Positions 1 to 7,917 of a stretch of DNA of 41,945 bases are shown here, piece after piece. The notes beneath the pieces were generated by a model. The model was given only the letters and a program-made list of their open reading frames with translations, did no database searches and was not told the DNA's origin. Source of the DNA: Paenibacillus popilliae ATCC 14706 (GTDB lineage Bacteria > Bacillota > Bacilli > Paenibacillales > Paenibacillaceae); NCBI RefSeq assembly GCF_000315235.1, contig NZ_BALG01000526.1, forward strand, positions 1 to 41,945, written 5' to 3'. Position 1 is the stretch's first letter, and every line of letters begins with the position of its first letter. The translations under genes were made by a program, and so were the position numbers.

Positions 1-65
1 CCTATGTTCTTCTCAAATGGCTGTATGATGTTACGAGCACCGGCTTGCCTCGGCATGCCGTTCTT

Positions 66-113
66 TCGTTTGCCCGGTTTGCCCGGTTTGCCCGGTTTGC
101 CCGGTTTGCCCGA
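66..113. repeat. 9-bp tandem repeat, TTTGCCCGG, about five units
   Basis: Five head-to-tail TTTGCCCGG units, the last ending TTTGCCCGA. Read on the minus strand in one frame they give a Gly-Lys-Pro triplet repeat that runs on towards the left edge of the window. A stop codon lies directly upstream of the repeat in that frame, and I see no credible start. I treat it as a tandem repeat and not as a collagen-like gene. Confidence 0.8.
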
Positions 114-408
114 TTACTTGTTTTCTGTTCGCTTCCCGTTGAGTGGCAGTTACGGATTCATTGTATTCTATTAGGAGAATCCCGATTATTTTGATATGGG
201 GTAATTTGGTTAATCAACAGGCCTGAAACAGTAACGCTCTTTTATTCTTTATACACAAAAGAAAAGTCAACAAGTTCATTGATTTAACGAAGCATATTAT
301 CCTTAGAAATGATCATGTTATAAAGTTCGATATATGGACTCACGATCAGTGTCTGTTGTTGTATCATTGGATTCAGCCGCTCACATGTTATGCTTCTATT
401 ATACAGAA

Positions 409-450
409 AAAGGTACAATCTCCTCGTTTTTCATGAGTGATTGTACCTTT
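409..450. terminator. Perfect 12-bp inverted repeat, probable bidirectional terminator
   Basis: AAAGGTACAATC at 409-420 pairs exactly with GATTGTACCTTT at 439-450, around an 18-nt loop. The arms have A-rich and T-rich outer ends, so the hairpin could end transcription from either side. It lies downstream of the zeta-toxin-like pseudogene on the minus strand. The rest of 114-490 shows no gene I can support. Confidence 0.5.
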
Positions 451-489
451 CCCTAATGAACGGGACTTTTTCAGTGGCCTCGGATTGCT

Positions 490-801
490 CCGGGGTTTGT
501 CCGTCTGTAAATTTACAATATCATTGATTAGCATGAGTCGAATTACATTTCCTCCAGTCAAAGTTGTTTCGACCGAGAAGTCTCGCTCATGAACGATGCA
601 TTCTCGCGCAAGTTGAATCTCCTCTTTGCCGGCTGAAACTTTGCGACGATCCGGGGCGGTGGGATTAATATCTTACGAGCCAAAGAATCGGGATCAATAT
701 TGACGCTAATGCCAAGCTTGTCCACGATCAAATTACGGATGGTACTTTTGCCACTGCCATTATGCCTGAAACACAACCATCATGGCAGCAGCTCTATTCA
801 T
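490..801 (-). pseudogene. Zeta-toxin-family P-loop kinase, frameshifted remnant
   Basis: The minus strand starts with MNRAAAMMVVF, shifts frame, then gives a Walker A motif (HNGSGKST) followed by NIDPDSLAR, the usual start of zeta-toxin-like small-molecule kinases. A second shift follows. Another frame then reads on through GKEEIQLARECIVHERDF and the family's ETTLTG motif. At least two frameshifts separate these pieces, so no working enzyme can be made. The start ATG overlaps the stop of the small upstream gene, as in a translationally coupled toxin-antitoxin pair. Family assignment rests on Walker A, the INPD-like motif and the ETT(L)(S/T)G motif. Whether the ancestor was a toxin or another AAA-type kinase cannot be decided. 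Confidence 0.65.
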
Positions 802-973
802 GCTGAGCCTCTGAATTTTCGAGCGGTTCGATTACACCATTTACATATTCCTTGACTATCTGTCCCTTTCCCAGTTGATAAACAATATAGGTTCCATTCG
901 CTTTGGCATCAAGCTTGGCCCGTTCACCTGTGAGCTTAATAAGCTTTTGCAAATCTTGAATACGATTCGTCAT
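794..973 (-). CDS. Small 59-aa protein coupled to the zeta-like pseudogene, possible antitoxin
   Basis: An intact 59-codon reading frame starts MTNRIQDLQKLI and ends EAQHE. It is charged, has a heptad-like N-terminal helix, then a short segment (TYIVYQLGKGQIV) that looks like a beta hairpin. No membrane segment is visible. Its stop lies inside the first codons of the downstream zeta-like gene (overlap ATGAATAG), so the pair was translationally coupled. Small partners of this kind often sit before zeta-like ATPases in Bacilli, which suggests an antitoxin role. I infer this from position only; the sequence itself matches no family I can name. It survives intact although its partner is broken. 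Confidence 0.5.
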   Translation of the reverse strand: MTNRIQDLQKLIKLTGERAKLDAKANGTYIVYQLGKGQIVKEYVNGVIEPLENSEAQHE

Positions 974-979
974 CGGTCG

Positions 980-1490
980 TCACCATCCATCTTCATCTCT
1001 TGGTTTTCCCTGCACAATTTTGAGTCTGGCATTAATCCCAGACAGGCCTACAATGGAAGTGGATTTTCTGCCTGCCATCATCTTTATTTTCTCACCTGGA
1101 AACAAGACAGCAACAATCAAAACGTCATTATCAAGCTGCTCGAAGTAGATCCTAATCCTCTTAATAACGATGCGGGACATGCCTGCATAAGGACCAGCTT
1201 TCTCCGTATAAGCTTTACTTAGGATCGGATTGGAGAGAAGGGACTCTGTTTCAAGAATGAAAATCAAATGTTTCCTCAAGGGAGTAGTGCTCGCTCCGAA
1301 ACTGGGCAAGTTTGTTTCTTACCGCCGGACACCATTAAATGATACGATTCATTATCGAAAGCCTCGGAAGAAAAGGACTTCAGCATGTCCGAGGTGCTCA
1401 TGGCTTGACCTAGCTTGTACCCTTTCCGGCTTTGTTCAATCAAAGCCTTCAGTTCCGGATTCGCCTCAACAAACCTTTTCCACAGATACC
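980..1490 (-). pseudogene. Unrecognised gene remnant in two frames
   Basis: Two minus-strand segments join through a one-base shift near 1300. The upstream part contains LWKRFVEANPELKALIEQSR and later SYHLMVSGGKKQTCP. The downstream part contains KHLIFILETESLLSNP, RIRIYFEQLDNDVLI and VAVLFPGEKIK, and stops at 980. The second half has the flavour of a RelE/ParE-type beta sheet, but this is too weak to name. Because it runs into the 59-aa gene and the broken zeta-like gene, it may be part of the same decayed element. Confidence 0.35.
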
Positions 1491-1540
1491 ACTCCCATCA
1501 AAAGCGTTTCTCTAACCGGTACGAAACTAAATCCTATCCG

Positions 1541-1660
1541 CTACAAATGCTTCATCTCATCCTCTTCCGCCAACGGTTGCGGAAACGCATTGTTCTTCAC
1601 GTAGGATACAAGGAGCGTCAATTGCTTGATAAAAACAGCGATTGCAACAAATAAACCCAT
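1541..1660 (-). pseudogene. sigK: N-terminal fragment of sporulation sigma factor K
   Basis: A 39-codon frame reads MGLFVAIAVFIK then QLTLLVSYVKNNAFPQPL and ends at a stop after EMKHL. The segment LVSYVKNNAFPQPL matches, from memory, the conserved start of pro-sigma-K, which has a hydrophobic pro-sequence followed by VSYVKNNAFPQPLS. The normal continuation, the region 1.2/2 helices of a sigma-70 factor, is absent; unrelated sequence follows the stop. In many spore formers sigK is split by a prophage-like element, but that split lies much further into the gene. This looks like a stray copy or rearrangement scar. It cannot work as a sigma factor. Confidence 0.6.
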
Positions 1661-1699
1661 TAAGCTAGCCACCACCAGGAGTCTAACAACGTTCTATTC

Positions 1700-2040
1700 C
1701 TACATCTTGCGCCTAGTGGTATCTCTCCGCGGCGAGCCGAATCCTGGCAGTGATACATTGTATGTAGGCGATGGCCCAGAAGTGCATGTACGGGGAAAGC
1801 TGTTATTGTATTTTTGGCTGGAGGGAGTTTCCGAAGGTGATCGTTGGATATGTGGATAGAGTGATAACCTGTTGTTGTTTCGTAGTTGAAAGGAAGGAAA
1901 GGCCATTTTACGGGTGTAGCATTGGGGAGCCGCTGACATTGTGAGTAACTTCTCCTGCAAGCATAGCCGTTTTTTACTTCGTGCTTCCCTTCCGTGCAGG
2001 GTGCGACAGCCATCCCTGCTGGGGCAATAAAGGCATCCCC
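1700..2040. other. Non-coding stretch next to the distal end of the CRISPR array
   Basis: Open frames on both strands here (for example plus 1626-1859 and minus 1660-2047) overlap each other heavily and show no domain, no convincing ribosome binding site and no familiar motif. I see no real gene. The stretch borders the degenerate end of the repeat array. Confidence 0.5.
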
Positions 2041-3062
2041 ATTTCAATACGCATCCATATAGGATGCGACTTCACTATCTAAAAAAACTGGGATGCGAAA
2101 TCGTTATTTCAATACACGCATCCATATAGGATGCGACAATGTAAATTAGCACAGCAGCAACATTGCGGAGATTTCAATCCACGCATCCACATAGGATGCG
2201 ACCCTATATGCGTTGGTAATTGCCTCGTCAATGGAATATTTCAATCCACGCATCCACATAGGATGCGACGACGTGGGGGGCAAATACGACCACGGTTACG
2301 GTGATTTCAATCCACGCATCCACATAGGATGCGACAGGAACCACGGTAGAGACTCAAATTCTTATCGTACATTTCAATCCACGCATCCACATAGGATGCG
2401 ACGCAAGCGTGACCGCGAATTTATCGCGGATGCGGCATTTCAATCCACGCATCCACATAGGATGCGACTGTCTCCGGAGGCATCTGCGGAGCCGGGTCCC
2501 TGATTTCAATCCACGCATCCACATAGGATGCGACACATACCCCAAATTAACGCTAGATGGCGGCGCTATTTCAATCCACGCATCCACATAGGATGCGACA
2601 TAAGAGAAATCAATTGTGGGTTTGGGTACAGGTATTTCAATCCACGCATCCACATAGGATGCGACCCTAATTGATGTTGGACTCCCAAAGACTAAGATCA
2701 TTTCAATCCACGCATCCACATAGGATGCGACCCGCCATTGTCGAGGCAATTGACGGGGAGAAAATATTTCAATCCACGCATCCACATAGGATGCGACATC
2801 CATACGAGCCTTTAATTCGCGTTTGCGTTGTTATTTCAATCCACGCATCCACATAGGATGCGACACCGTAGCGACATTTTGCGATATTTTTCCCCATTAT
2901 TTCAATCCACGCATCCACATAGGATGCGACCAGCATGGCGGAGCAGATGGCAGAGCTCGTGTAAATTTCAATCCACGCATCCACATAGGATGCGACGTTG
3001 GCGTCGATACCCATATAAGCTTCCTATTCGATTTCAATCCACGCATCCACATAGGATGCGAC
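2041..3062 (-). CRISPR. CRISPR array, 16 repeats and 15 spacers, type I-C-like repeat
   Basis: Sixteen 32-bp repeats. On the plus strand each starts ATTTCAATCCACGC and ends AGGATGCGAC. They begin at 2041, 2106, 2171, 2238, 2304, 2371, 2437, 2503, 2568, 2634, 2700, 2766, 2833, 2899, 2965 and 3031. Spacers are 33-35 nt and all look different. Read on the minus strand the repeat starts GTCGCATCC and ends GTGGATTGAAAT, the pattern of type I-C repeats, with an internal GCATCC/GGATGC stem. The first repeat (2041) lacks two bases and, like the one at 2106, carries substitutions. Degenerate repeats mark the leader-distal end, so the leader is to the right and transcription runs leftward. No cas gene is present in the window. 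Confidence 0.97.
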
Positions 3063-3263
3063 GGCGAAAAATGATTGTAATAATCCACATTTCGTTATTG
3101 ATAGGATTCAATTCACCAAAATAGCTAGAAAATGAATCTCGAAAAGTACCACCACAGAATATATTTTACCATAAAATGTAAAAATCATGGTGCGAATCCC
3201 CCGGGGATTTTATGTGCACTATACATTCGCACTAGATTATACTCTTACACACCAATACGATCA
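3063..3263 (-). promoter_or_regulatory. CRISPR leader, copy A
   Basis: AT-rich sequence directly beside the conserved end of the array. It holds a 15-bp near-palindrome, AATCCCCCGGGGATT, at 3195-3209. About 120 bp of it recur beside a repeat remnant at 35861-35994, which supports leader identity. Compared with that copy it has 84 nt (3077-3160) where the other has 5. Pre-crRNA transcription should start in here and run leftward. No -35/-10 pair is clear enough to mark. Confidence 0.7.
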
Positions 3264-3289
3264 ACTTTGTTTTTAAAGCTATAATCCAG

Positions 3290-3400
3290 GCAAAAAAGGA
3301 TAGATCTGTAGCACCGAGCAGGTTGCTGATATCGAACCTGTCTACCATCACATTTCGGATCGTACTTTTGCCACTGCTGTTGTTCCCAGCAAATATCTAC
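3290..3400 (-). pseudogene. Second P-loop (zeta-like) gene fragment
   Basis: The minus strand encodes IFAGNNSSGKSTIRN followed by VMVDRFDIS, close to the Walker A segment of the remnant at 490-801. Neither the upstream start nor the downstream ETTLTG part is present; an in-frame stop lies just before the segment. This is an orphan scrap of a second zeta-like gene, fixed between the CRISPR leader and the FusB-like gene. The rest of 3264-3505 shows nothing recognisable. Confidence 0.5.
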
Positions 3401-3505
3401 ATCACGTGAGAAACACGTAGTTGATCATATTGGTTTTTAGCATTTCCATGACGATGTTGAGCTCATATTCACAGTTTGCGTGTCGTTCATTTTGAAATTC
3501 GCTGA

Positions 3506-4135
3506 CTATACAACCAAAAACTCTTTAAGTTTATGAATATCCGTTATATCATTATTGCATTGTTGACTATTAAGGCACATATAGTTTCCGGTTACCAACT
3601 CCTTTCTTCGCTTGGTGGTGACCAGCCCTATCTGGCTGCCTGTACGGCTTTGATTGCACAAGCAGCAAAAGCACGTTTTCCTTCCTGAGAGCGGTGTATA
3701 TCGGCATTCAACAGTGTATAGCTTCCCATCCTCATGGTAAATAAGGTACAGCGAATTCGTTGAAATATCCTTCCACCCCAAATACGCCAAAGTTACATCT
3801 GCAAGCTTTTCAAAGTCCGGAATACAAAATGATTTAACCCGTGGAAAAAGCTGTCGCACCTGTTTGGTTGTCATGTTCGGGAATTTCTCGACATAGGGTG
3901 ACAATGATTCAAGTAGATGAATGACTTCATCCTGGCCACGAAATCGCCTAATGTTTGTAAACAGATTTCTTATCTCGGGATCCAAATGACGAATGACCTC
4001 CCCGATCTTGTATTCAACCTCTTCCTCTGTGGCCCGTAACGTTCTGTAGTCTCCAACGAAATAAACCGTTTGAATTAAATAATTTAGCTGCTTACGGATA
4101 AAATTCAGTTCATGCGGTTTTATGAACAACACCAA
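3506..4135 (-). CDS. FusB/FusC-family elongation factor G-binding protein
   Basis: Proteins of this family bind EF-G and release it from stalled ribosomes; FusB and FusC give fusidic acid resistance in staphylococci. At 209 aa it has the family length. It keeps the N-terminal helical pattern (KPHELNFIRKQL), the central FPRVKSFCIPDF and LGWKDIS segments, and the C-terminal treble-clef zinc site (Cys157, Cys160, Cys187, Cys193). The frame opens at a TTG. A GTG at 4132 lies 8 nt after GGGAGG and is an equally good or better start. It lies just beyond the hairpin that ends the NRPS operon, on the same strand, so it is probably a separate unit. Family members occur in many Bacilli chromosomes, so it may be a housekeeping gene, but its position allows self-protection against a translation inhibitor. 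Confidence 0.85.
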   Translation of the reverse strand: MVLFIKPHELNFIRKQLNYLIQTVYFVGDYRTLRATEEEVEYKIGEVIRHLDPEIRNLFTNIRRFRGQDEVIHLLESLSPYVEKFPNMTTKQVRQLFPRVKSFCIPDFEKLADVTLAYLGWKDISTNSLYLIYHEDGKLYTVECRYTPLSGRKTCFCCLCNQSRTGSQIGLVTTKRRKELVTGNYMCLNSQQCNNDITDIHKLKEFLVV

Positions 4136-4237
4136 ACAACCCTCCCGGACAAAGTTGGTAATTTACATACAGCACATAAAACCTTTTTGAAGACAGGACC
4201 TAACAGCTTGGTTTTCTCCAAAACTCATCAATAAGCT

Positions 4238-4268
4238 GCCGCTCAAATCCTCACGGGTATTGAGCGGC
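4238..4268 (-). terminator. Stem-loop at the end of the NRPS operon
   Basis: GCCGCTCAA at 4238-4246 pairs exactly with TTGAGCGGC at 4260-4268, starting 12 nt past the stop of the aminomutase gene. There is no run of T after the stem in the direction of transcription, so it may be a weak terminator or a 3' stabilising hairpin. Confidence 0.5.
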
Positions 4269-4279
4269 TTGAACGCTGC

Positions 4280-5392
4280 TTACATTTTTGAATGGACGGC
4301 TTCCTGAAGCCGGAGATAGGGAATGAAGGTTGCCTTGCCTTCATAGCTCTGGAGGGTTAATCCTTGCTCCGAGTAATCTACAATCGTATCGATAGAGATC
4401 GGGATTTTTCCATTGATTGTTGTAAGCACATACGTTGGTATGGCAAATCCGGTCGTATGACCCACAAGGCCGCGCAAAATTTCAATTCCTTTTTCCAATG
4501 AGGTCATAAAATGAGAAACCCCCGTCACGTTGTCGCAATGATAGAGATAATACGGCCGTACCCGGATTTTCAACAGACCATGAAGCAGCTCCTTCATGGT
4601 CTCCAGATCATCATTGATGCCTTTAAGCAGAACGGATTGATTTTGCACCGGAACGCCATGCTTTAACAGGAGGTTGCATGCGCTTGCCGACTCCTCCGTA
4701 ATTTCTTTAGGATGATTAAAATGCGTATTCAACCAGATTGGATGATACTTCTCCAGCATTTCGCAAAATGGTTTGGTAATGCGCTGAGGCAGAAGCACCG
4801 GATACCTTGTCCCGATTCTTATCATCTCGACGTGAGGAATGCTTCGTAGCCGCGCAATGATGTGCTCCAGACGCTCATCAGAGTAGGTCAGCGGATCGCC
4901 GCCAGTCAATAGAACATCGCGTATTTCGGGATGTTGTTCAATATATTTAAATTCTTCCTCAAAGGACTCCGCTTCTTGCCTTGCAAAATATGTTCCGTTT
5001 ACATCGGTCGTGTGATATTTGCGTGTACAATGCCTGCAATATACAGAGCACTGCTCTGTAACCAGCATAACGATTCGATCCGGATATTTATGAATGATGC
5101 GGTTGGTGACCCGATATTTCATATCTCCTACCGGATCTACGTCAGAGTACCGATTGGGCATCAGTTCTTCGGTGGTAGGCAGCGCTTGCAAGCGGATGGG
5201 ACAATTGGGGTCCGTTGGGTCCATCAACGAAGCATAATACGGAGTAACTGCCCAACGATAAAGTCCCTCACTATTTTTAATCGCCTTTTCCTCTTCAGGA
5301 CTTACTTGGATAAATTCTTTTAAAGCCTCAACCGTCTGAATTCGATTGCGGAATTGTGCTTTCCAGTTATTCCAGTCCCAATTTCCACGCAT
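4280..5392 (-). CDS. kamA: KamA-family radical SAM/PLP 2,3-aminomutase
   Basis: KamA enzymes move the alpha-amino group of an amino acid to C3 using a [4Fe-4S] cluster, SAM and PLP, giving for example beta-lysine. The cluster motif CSVYCRHC (Cys115, 119, 122), GGDPL, the VRPYYLYHCD strand and the PLP lysine in INGKIP (Lys329) are present. I chose the second ATG (5392): AGGAGG lies 7 nt before it but only 1 nt before the upstream ATG at 5398. Of the two aspartates that bind the side-chain amine in lysine 2,3-aminomutase (Asp293 and Asp330 in the clostridial enzyme), the first is kept (Asp287). The second is Thr324, in a shortened loop without the usual DAPGGGGK. Substrate may therefore be something other than lysine. 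It is the last gene of the operon, 22 nt after the exporter. Confidence 0.88.
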   Translation of the reverse strand: MRGNWDWNNWKAQFRNRIQTVEALKEFIQVSPEEEKAIKNSEGLYRWAVTPYYASLMDPTDPNCPIRLQALPTTEELMPNRYSDVDPVGDMKYRVTNRIIHKYPDRIVMLVTEQCSVYCRHCTRKYHTTDVNGTYFARQEAESFEEEFKYIEQHPEIRDVLLTGGDPLTYSDERLEHIIARLRSIPHVEMIRIGTRYPVLLPQRITKPFCEMLEKYHPIWLNTHFNHPKEITEESASACNLLLKHGVPVQNQSVLLKGINDDLETMKELLHGLLKIRVRPYYLYHCDNVTGVSHFMTSLEKGIEILRGLVGHTTGFAIPTYVLTTINGKIPISIDTIVDYSEQGLTLQSYEGKATFIPYLRLQEAVHSKM

Positions 5393-5414
5393 ACTCATTC
5401 CTCCTTTAGAATAT

Positions 5415-6674
5415 TTATTTACCTTCTGCCGCTGTGGGCTGTGATATCGTCCGTACGGAAGAGAAAATAATAAAAATGGAAGAGCTCATCAAGCCGATGG
5501 CACCAACAATCAAAGTTGGCGTTGTGCCCATGATGTCTCCCAGCCATCCACCAAGTATCGCACCGATCGGGACAACCCCCATCCCGAACATGCGGATACA
5601 GGCATTCATTCTTCCCTGCAGATGTTGTGGGGTAATGGCTTGTCTCAAGCTGCGCTGATTAATGTTGTACACAATGACCATCGCCGCATCAATCATGTAC
5701 ATTGCCATAATTAGCATGACAGCCGGCAGGGTAGGCAATAGGGTAGCAACAGGAATAATCAAGGATACGAAGCCCGCCAAAAACAAAGAAAACACAAGTG
5801 TTTTACCGATCCCCAGTCTCCTCACCATAGGCCCTGCCATAATGGCTCCCAGCAACGCCCCTACGCCGGACATCGAAAAAATCAAGCCGATATATATGGG
5901 GGCCAGTGCCAAGGTTCGTGTAATATATAGAATAAAAATGGGTTCGATCACATAGGTAAACAGGTTGAAAATGACGGTTCCGAACAGAATGGGACGAAGA
6001 ACATGATTCTGAAAAACGAATGTAGTTCCTTCGCGAATATCCGCCCACATATTTTGCTTCGTTCCCTCGGGAACCTCGATCGGCTCTTCCTGCTTCTTGA
6101 TGAAGGCCAGGTACAATGCGGACAATAAATAGGTACCGACATTAAACAAAATGGATAAGGGAGCTGAAAACACCTGAATCAGCGCCCCACCGATACTCTG
6201 TCCCACGACCGTAGCGCTCGAGCTGCTGAATTCCAGTTTACTGTTGCCTTCAACCAGCTCATCATTTTTGACAACCGTAGGCAAATAAGAAACATGTGCA
6301 ATTTCAAAAATAACCGTATTTATGCCTACCAATGCCGCGATGACGTAAAGGATAGGCATCGTTAATACATCCAGCAATAGGCCGATGGGGATGGCGATCA
6401 ATACGACTGCGCGCATGATATCGGATCCGATCATCATCGGACGCTTCGGCTTGCGGTCGACCCATACCCCAACAAACAAGCTGATCAGCAAAAACGGCAA
6501 AAATTCAACCGCGGTCAAAATTCCCATTTCAAGCGCAGAAGCTTCCAATGTCAGGGCTGCAATTAACGGAATCGCTACGGTCGTAATCTGAACGCCAAAT
6601 GATGAAACCGTGTGACCCAGCCAGAAATTCCTGAAATCGGGCTGTTTTAATAATCCAAGCGAAATTGTACGCAC
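5415..6674 (-). CDS. MFS exporter of the EntS-like (MFS_3) group
   Basis: A 419-aa, 12-helix major facilitator protein, probably exporting the peptide. It keeps the loop after helix 2 as GVWVDRKPKRP, an opening LGHTVSSFGVQIT and the NSKLEFSSS segment typical of EntS/TetA-like MFS_3 proteins. The frame is open up to 6773, but that would overlap the ATP-grasp gene by 80 nt. I chose the GTG at 6674 because AGGAGG sits 5 nt upstream of it, between the two genes. The protein then begins VRTISLGLLKQPDFRNFW, which is where family members start. It lies 19 nt after the ATP-grasp stop. Substrate is inferred from context only. Confidence 0.88.
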   Translation of the reverse strand: MRTISLGLLKQPDFRNFWLGHTVSSFGVQITTVAIPLIAALTLEASALEMGILTAVEFLPFLLISLFVGVWVDRKPKRPMMIGSDIMRAVVLIAIPIGLLLDVLTMPILYVIAALVGINTVIFEIAHVSYLPTVVKNDELVEGNSKLEFSSSSATVVGQSIGGALIQVFSAPLSILFNVGTYLLSALYLAFIKKQEEPIEVPEGTKQNMWADIREGTTFVFQNHVLRPILFGTVIFNLFTYVIEPIFILYITRTLALAPIYIGLIFSMSGVGALLGAIMAGPMVRRLGIGKTLVFSLFLAGFVSLIIPVATLLPTLPAVMLIMAMYMIDAAMVIVYNINQRSLRQAITPQHLQGRMNACIRMFGMGVVPIGAILGGWLGDIMGTTPTLIVGAIGLMSSSIFIIFSSVRTISQPTAAEGK

Positions 6675-6693
6675 GAGGTCCTCCTGGCTTTCA

Positions 6694-7917
6694 TTACTTT
6701 GCGATAATTTGAATTTGTTGAACAGCATGATCAAGAGATTGAACCGTTTCTTCGCATGTGCCTCCATGCGCAATCACATAGCCTAGACGCTGATACGCGT
6801 TTTGCGGAGGAGATACATGACACCCTGGAAGAACGTTAACCTTCACGTCCTTCACATTGTGCATTTGAACGGCCTGGTCCATGCCGGTAATGTGAGTGAC
6901 CTGCCCAACGGTATCTGATATCAGAAATCGGATTCCCGCTGTACCCTTGTACGTTACATGTTGAACCGTAGGCCCGCGAAAAGCGCATAATAGTTGCTGC
7001 TCCAGCAGATCCACTCCTGTAGTCAGACGAATCAGCTCAGGAATCATCCCGCCCGCCAGACGACCGTTAATCTCAATGATCGAGCAGCCTTGTGCGGTCC
7101 ATTTGACCTCCGTATGGGCAGCCCCATTGCGGAAGCCGACGGCCTCAAGGGCATGCAGGACGGCTTGGATAATGGCATGGGACTGCTCCTTGCTCAACAG
7201 CGCCGGAAACAGATGTCCGGCTTCCACGAAAAAAGGAAGGCCCGCAAGTGATTTTTGGGTAATGCCAATAACCTCTGCCTTGCCTTGCCAGCTTATCGTC
7301 TCGACGCTAAATTCCGGTGCCTGCACGTATTCCTCGACAAGAACGGCTCCCGACGTGGCTTGCCCGCGCACATTGACTTGATGTCGAAGGATATTCGTCA
7401 TTTGCTGTGCCGCCATTTCCGGGCTTGAGCAGAGACGGACTTCATTCGAACCGCTATCATCGGTCGGCTTGACGACACAAGGAAGACCAACGCTTCGGAT
7501 CGCCGCATCCAGCTCCGATTCATGGCGAACCACCCCAAATTGGGGCTGAAGAATGCCAGCTTGGGCGAGTACCCGGCGTGTCTCAGCTTTATTGCGTACC
7601 TTGCGGACCACCTCAATGGGATTGCCGGGGAGCTGGTACTGTGCTGTTAATGCGGCTACCTGCTCCAGGTAAAATTCGCTTGTTGTCGCAATGCCCTGGA
7701 TGTCCTGCGCATCGATCGTGTCCCTGATGTGCTGCTGTAGGTGATACGGATCGTTCGTATCACAAACGTGAACCTGACACCCCGTGTCCGCTAAGCCGGA
7801 GTACCTGCCGGGATGATTCGTATAAAATATCGGGTTGAGTCCCCAAGCAGCCGCGCGGGCCAATGCGATCATGCCCGTACCTGTTGTATTCGCCTCAATA
7901 AAAAGCAGTCTAGACAG
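6694..7917 (-). CDS. ATP-grasp carboxylate-amine ligase with a non-AUG start
   Basis: ATP-grasp ligases activate a carboxylate as an acyl phosphate and join it to an amine or amino acid; relatives include BacD/YwfE and DdaF. Present are the ATP loop VKPTDDSGSNEV, the hinge VLVEEYV and the metal site EINGRLAGGM. The first ATG (7872) would cut off the opening beta strand. The frame is open further up and reads LSRLLFIEANTTGTG before that Met, as expected for this fold. A stop lies just above, and the only plausible starts are CTG (7917) or ATT (7920), both behind AGGAG inside the end of the SbnA-like gene. Non-AUG initiation coupled to the upstream gene is therefore likely. It may add an amino acid to the peptide or a precursor, or modify it for self-protection; the substrate cannot be read off. 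Confidence 0.85.
   Translation of the reverse strand: MSRLLFIEANTTGTGMIALARAAAWGLNPIFYTNHPGRYSGLADTGCQVHVCDTNDPYHLQQHIRDTIDAQDIQGIATTSEFYLEQVAALTAQYQLPGNPIEVVRKVRNKAETRRVLAQAGILQPQFGVVRHESELDAAIRSVGLPCVVKPTDDSGSNEVRLCSSPEMAAQQMTNILRHQVNVRGQATSGAVLVEEYVQAPEFSVETISWQGKAEVIGITQKSLAGLPFFVEAGHLFPALLSKEQSHAIIQAVLHALEAVGFRNGAAHTEVKWTAQGCSIIEINGRLAGGMIPELIRLTTGVDLLEQQLLCAFRGPTVQHVTYKGTAGIRFLISDTVGQVTHITGMDQAVQMHNVKDVKVNVLPGCHVSPPQNAYQRLGYVIAHGGTCEETVQSLDHAVQQIQIIAK

Noticed and set aside
1-120. Collagen-like Gly-Lys-Pro protein from the tandem repeat
   Set aside because: Only about five triplets, a stop immediately upstream and no start or ribosome site; a simple DNA repeat is enough.
875-1859. Plus-strand frames of 70-124 codons across the left flank
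   Set aside because: They lie opposite the minus-strand remnants, lack ribosome sites and show no family motif.
2213-3124. Long open frames on both strands with repeated units such as VASYVDAWIEI or NPRIHIGCD
   Set aside because: These are translations of the CRISPR repeat and its spacers, not proteins.
3264-4135. Possible cas genes next to the leader
   Set aside because: The only intact gene there is FusB-like, and the scrap before it is a P-loop fragment; no Cas1, Cas2 or Cas3 motif appears in any frame of the window.
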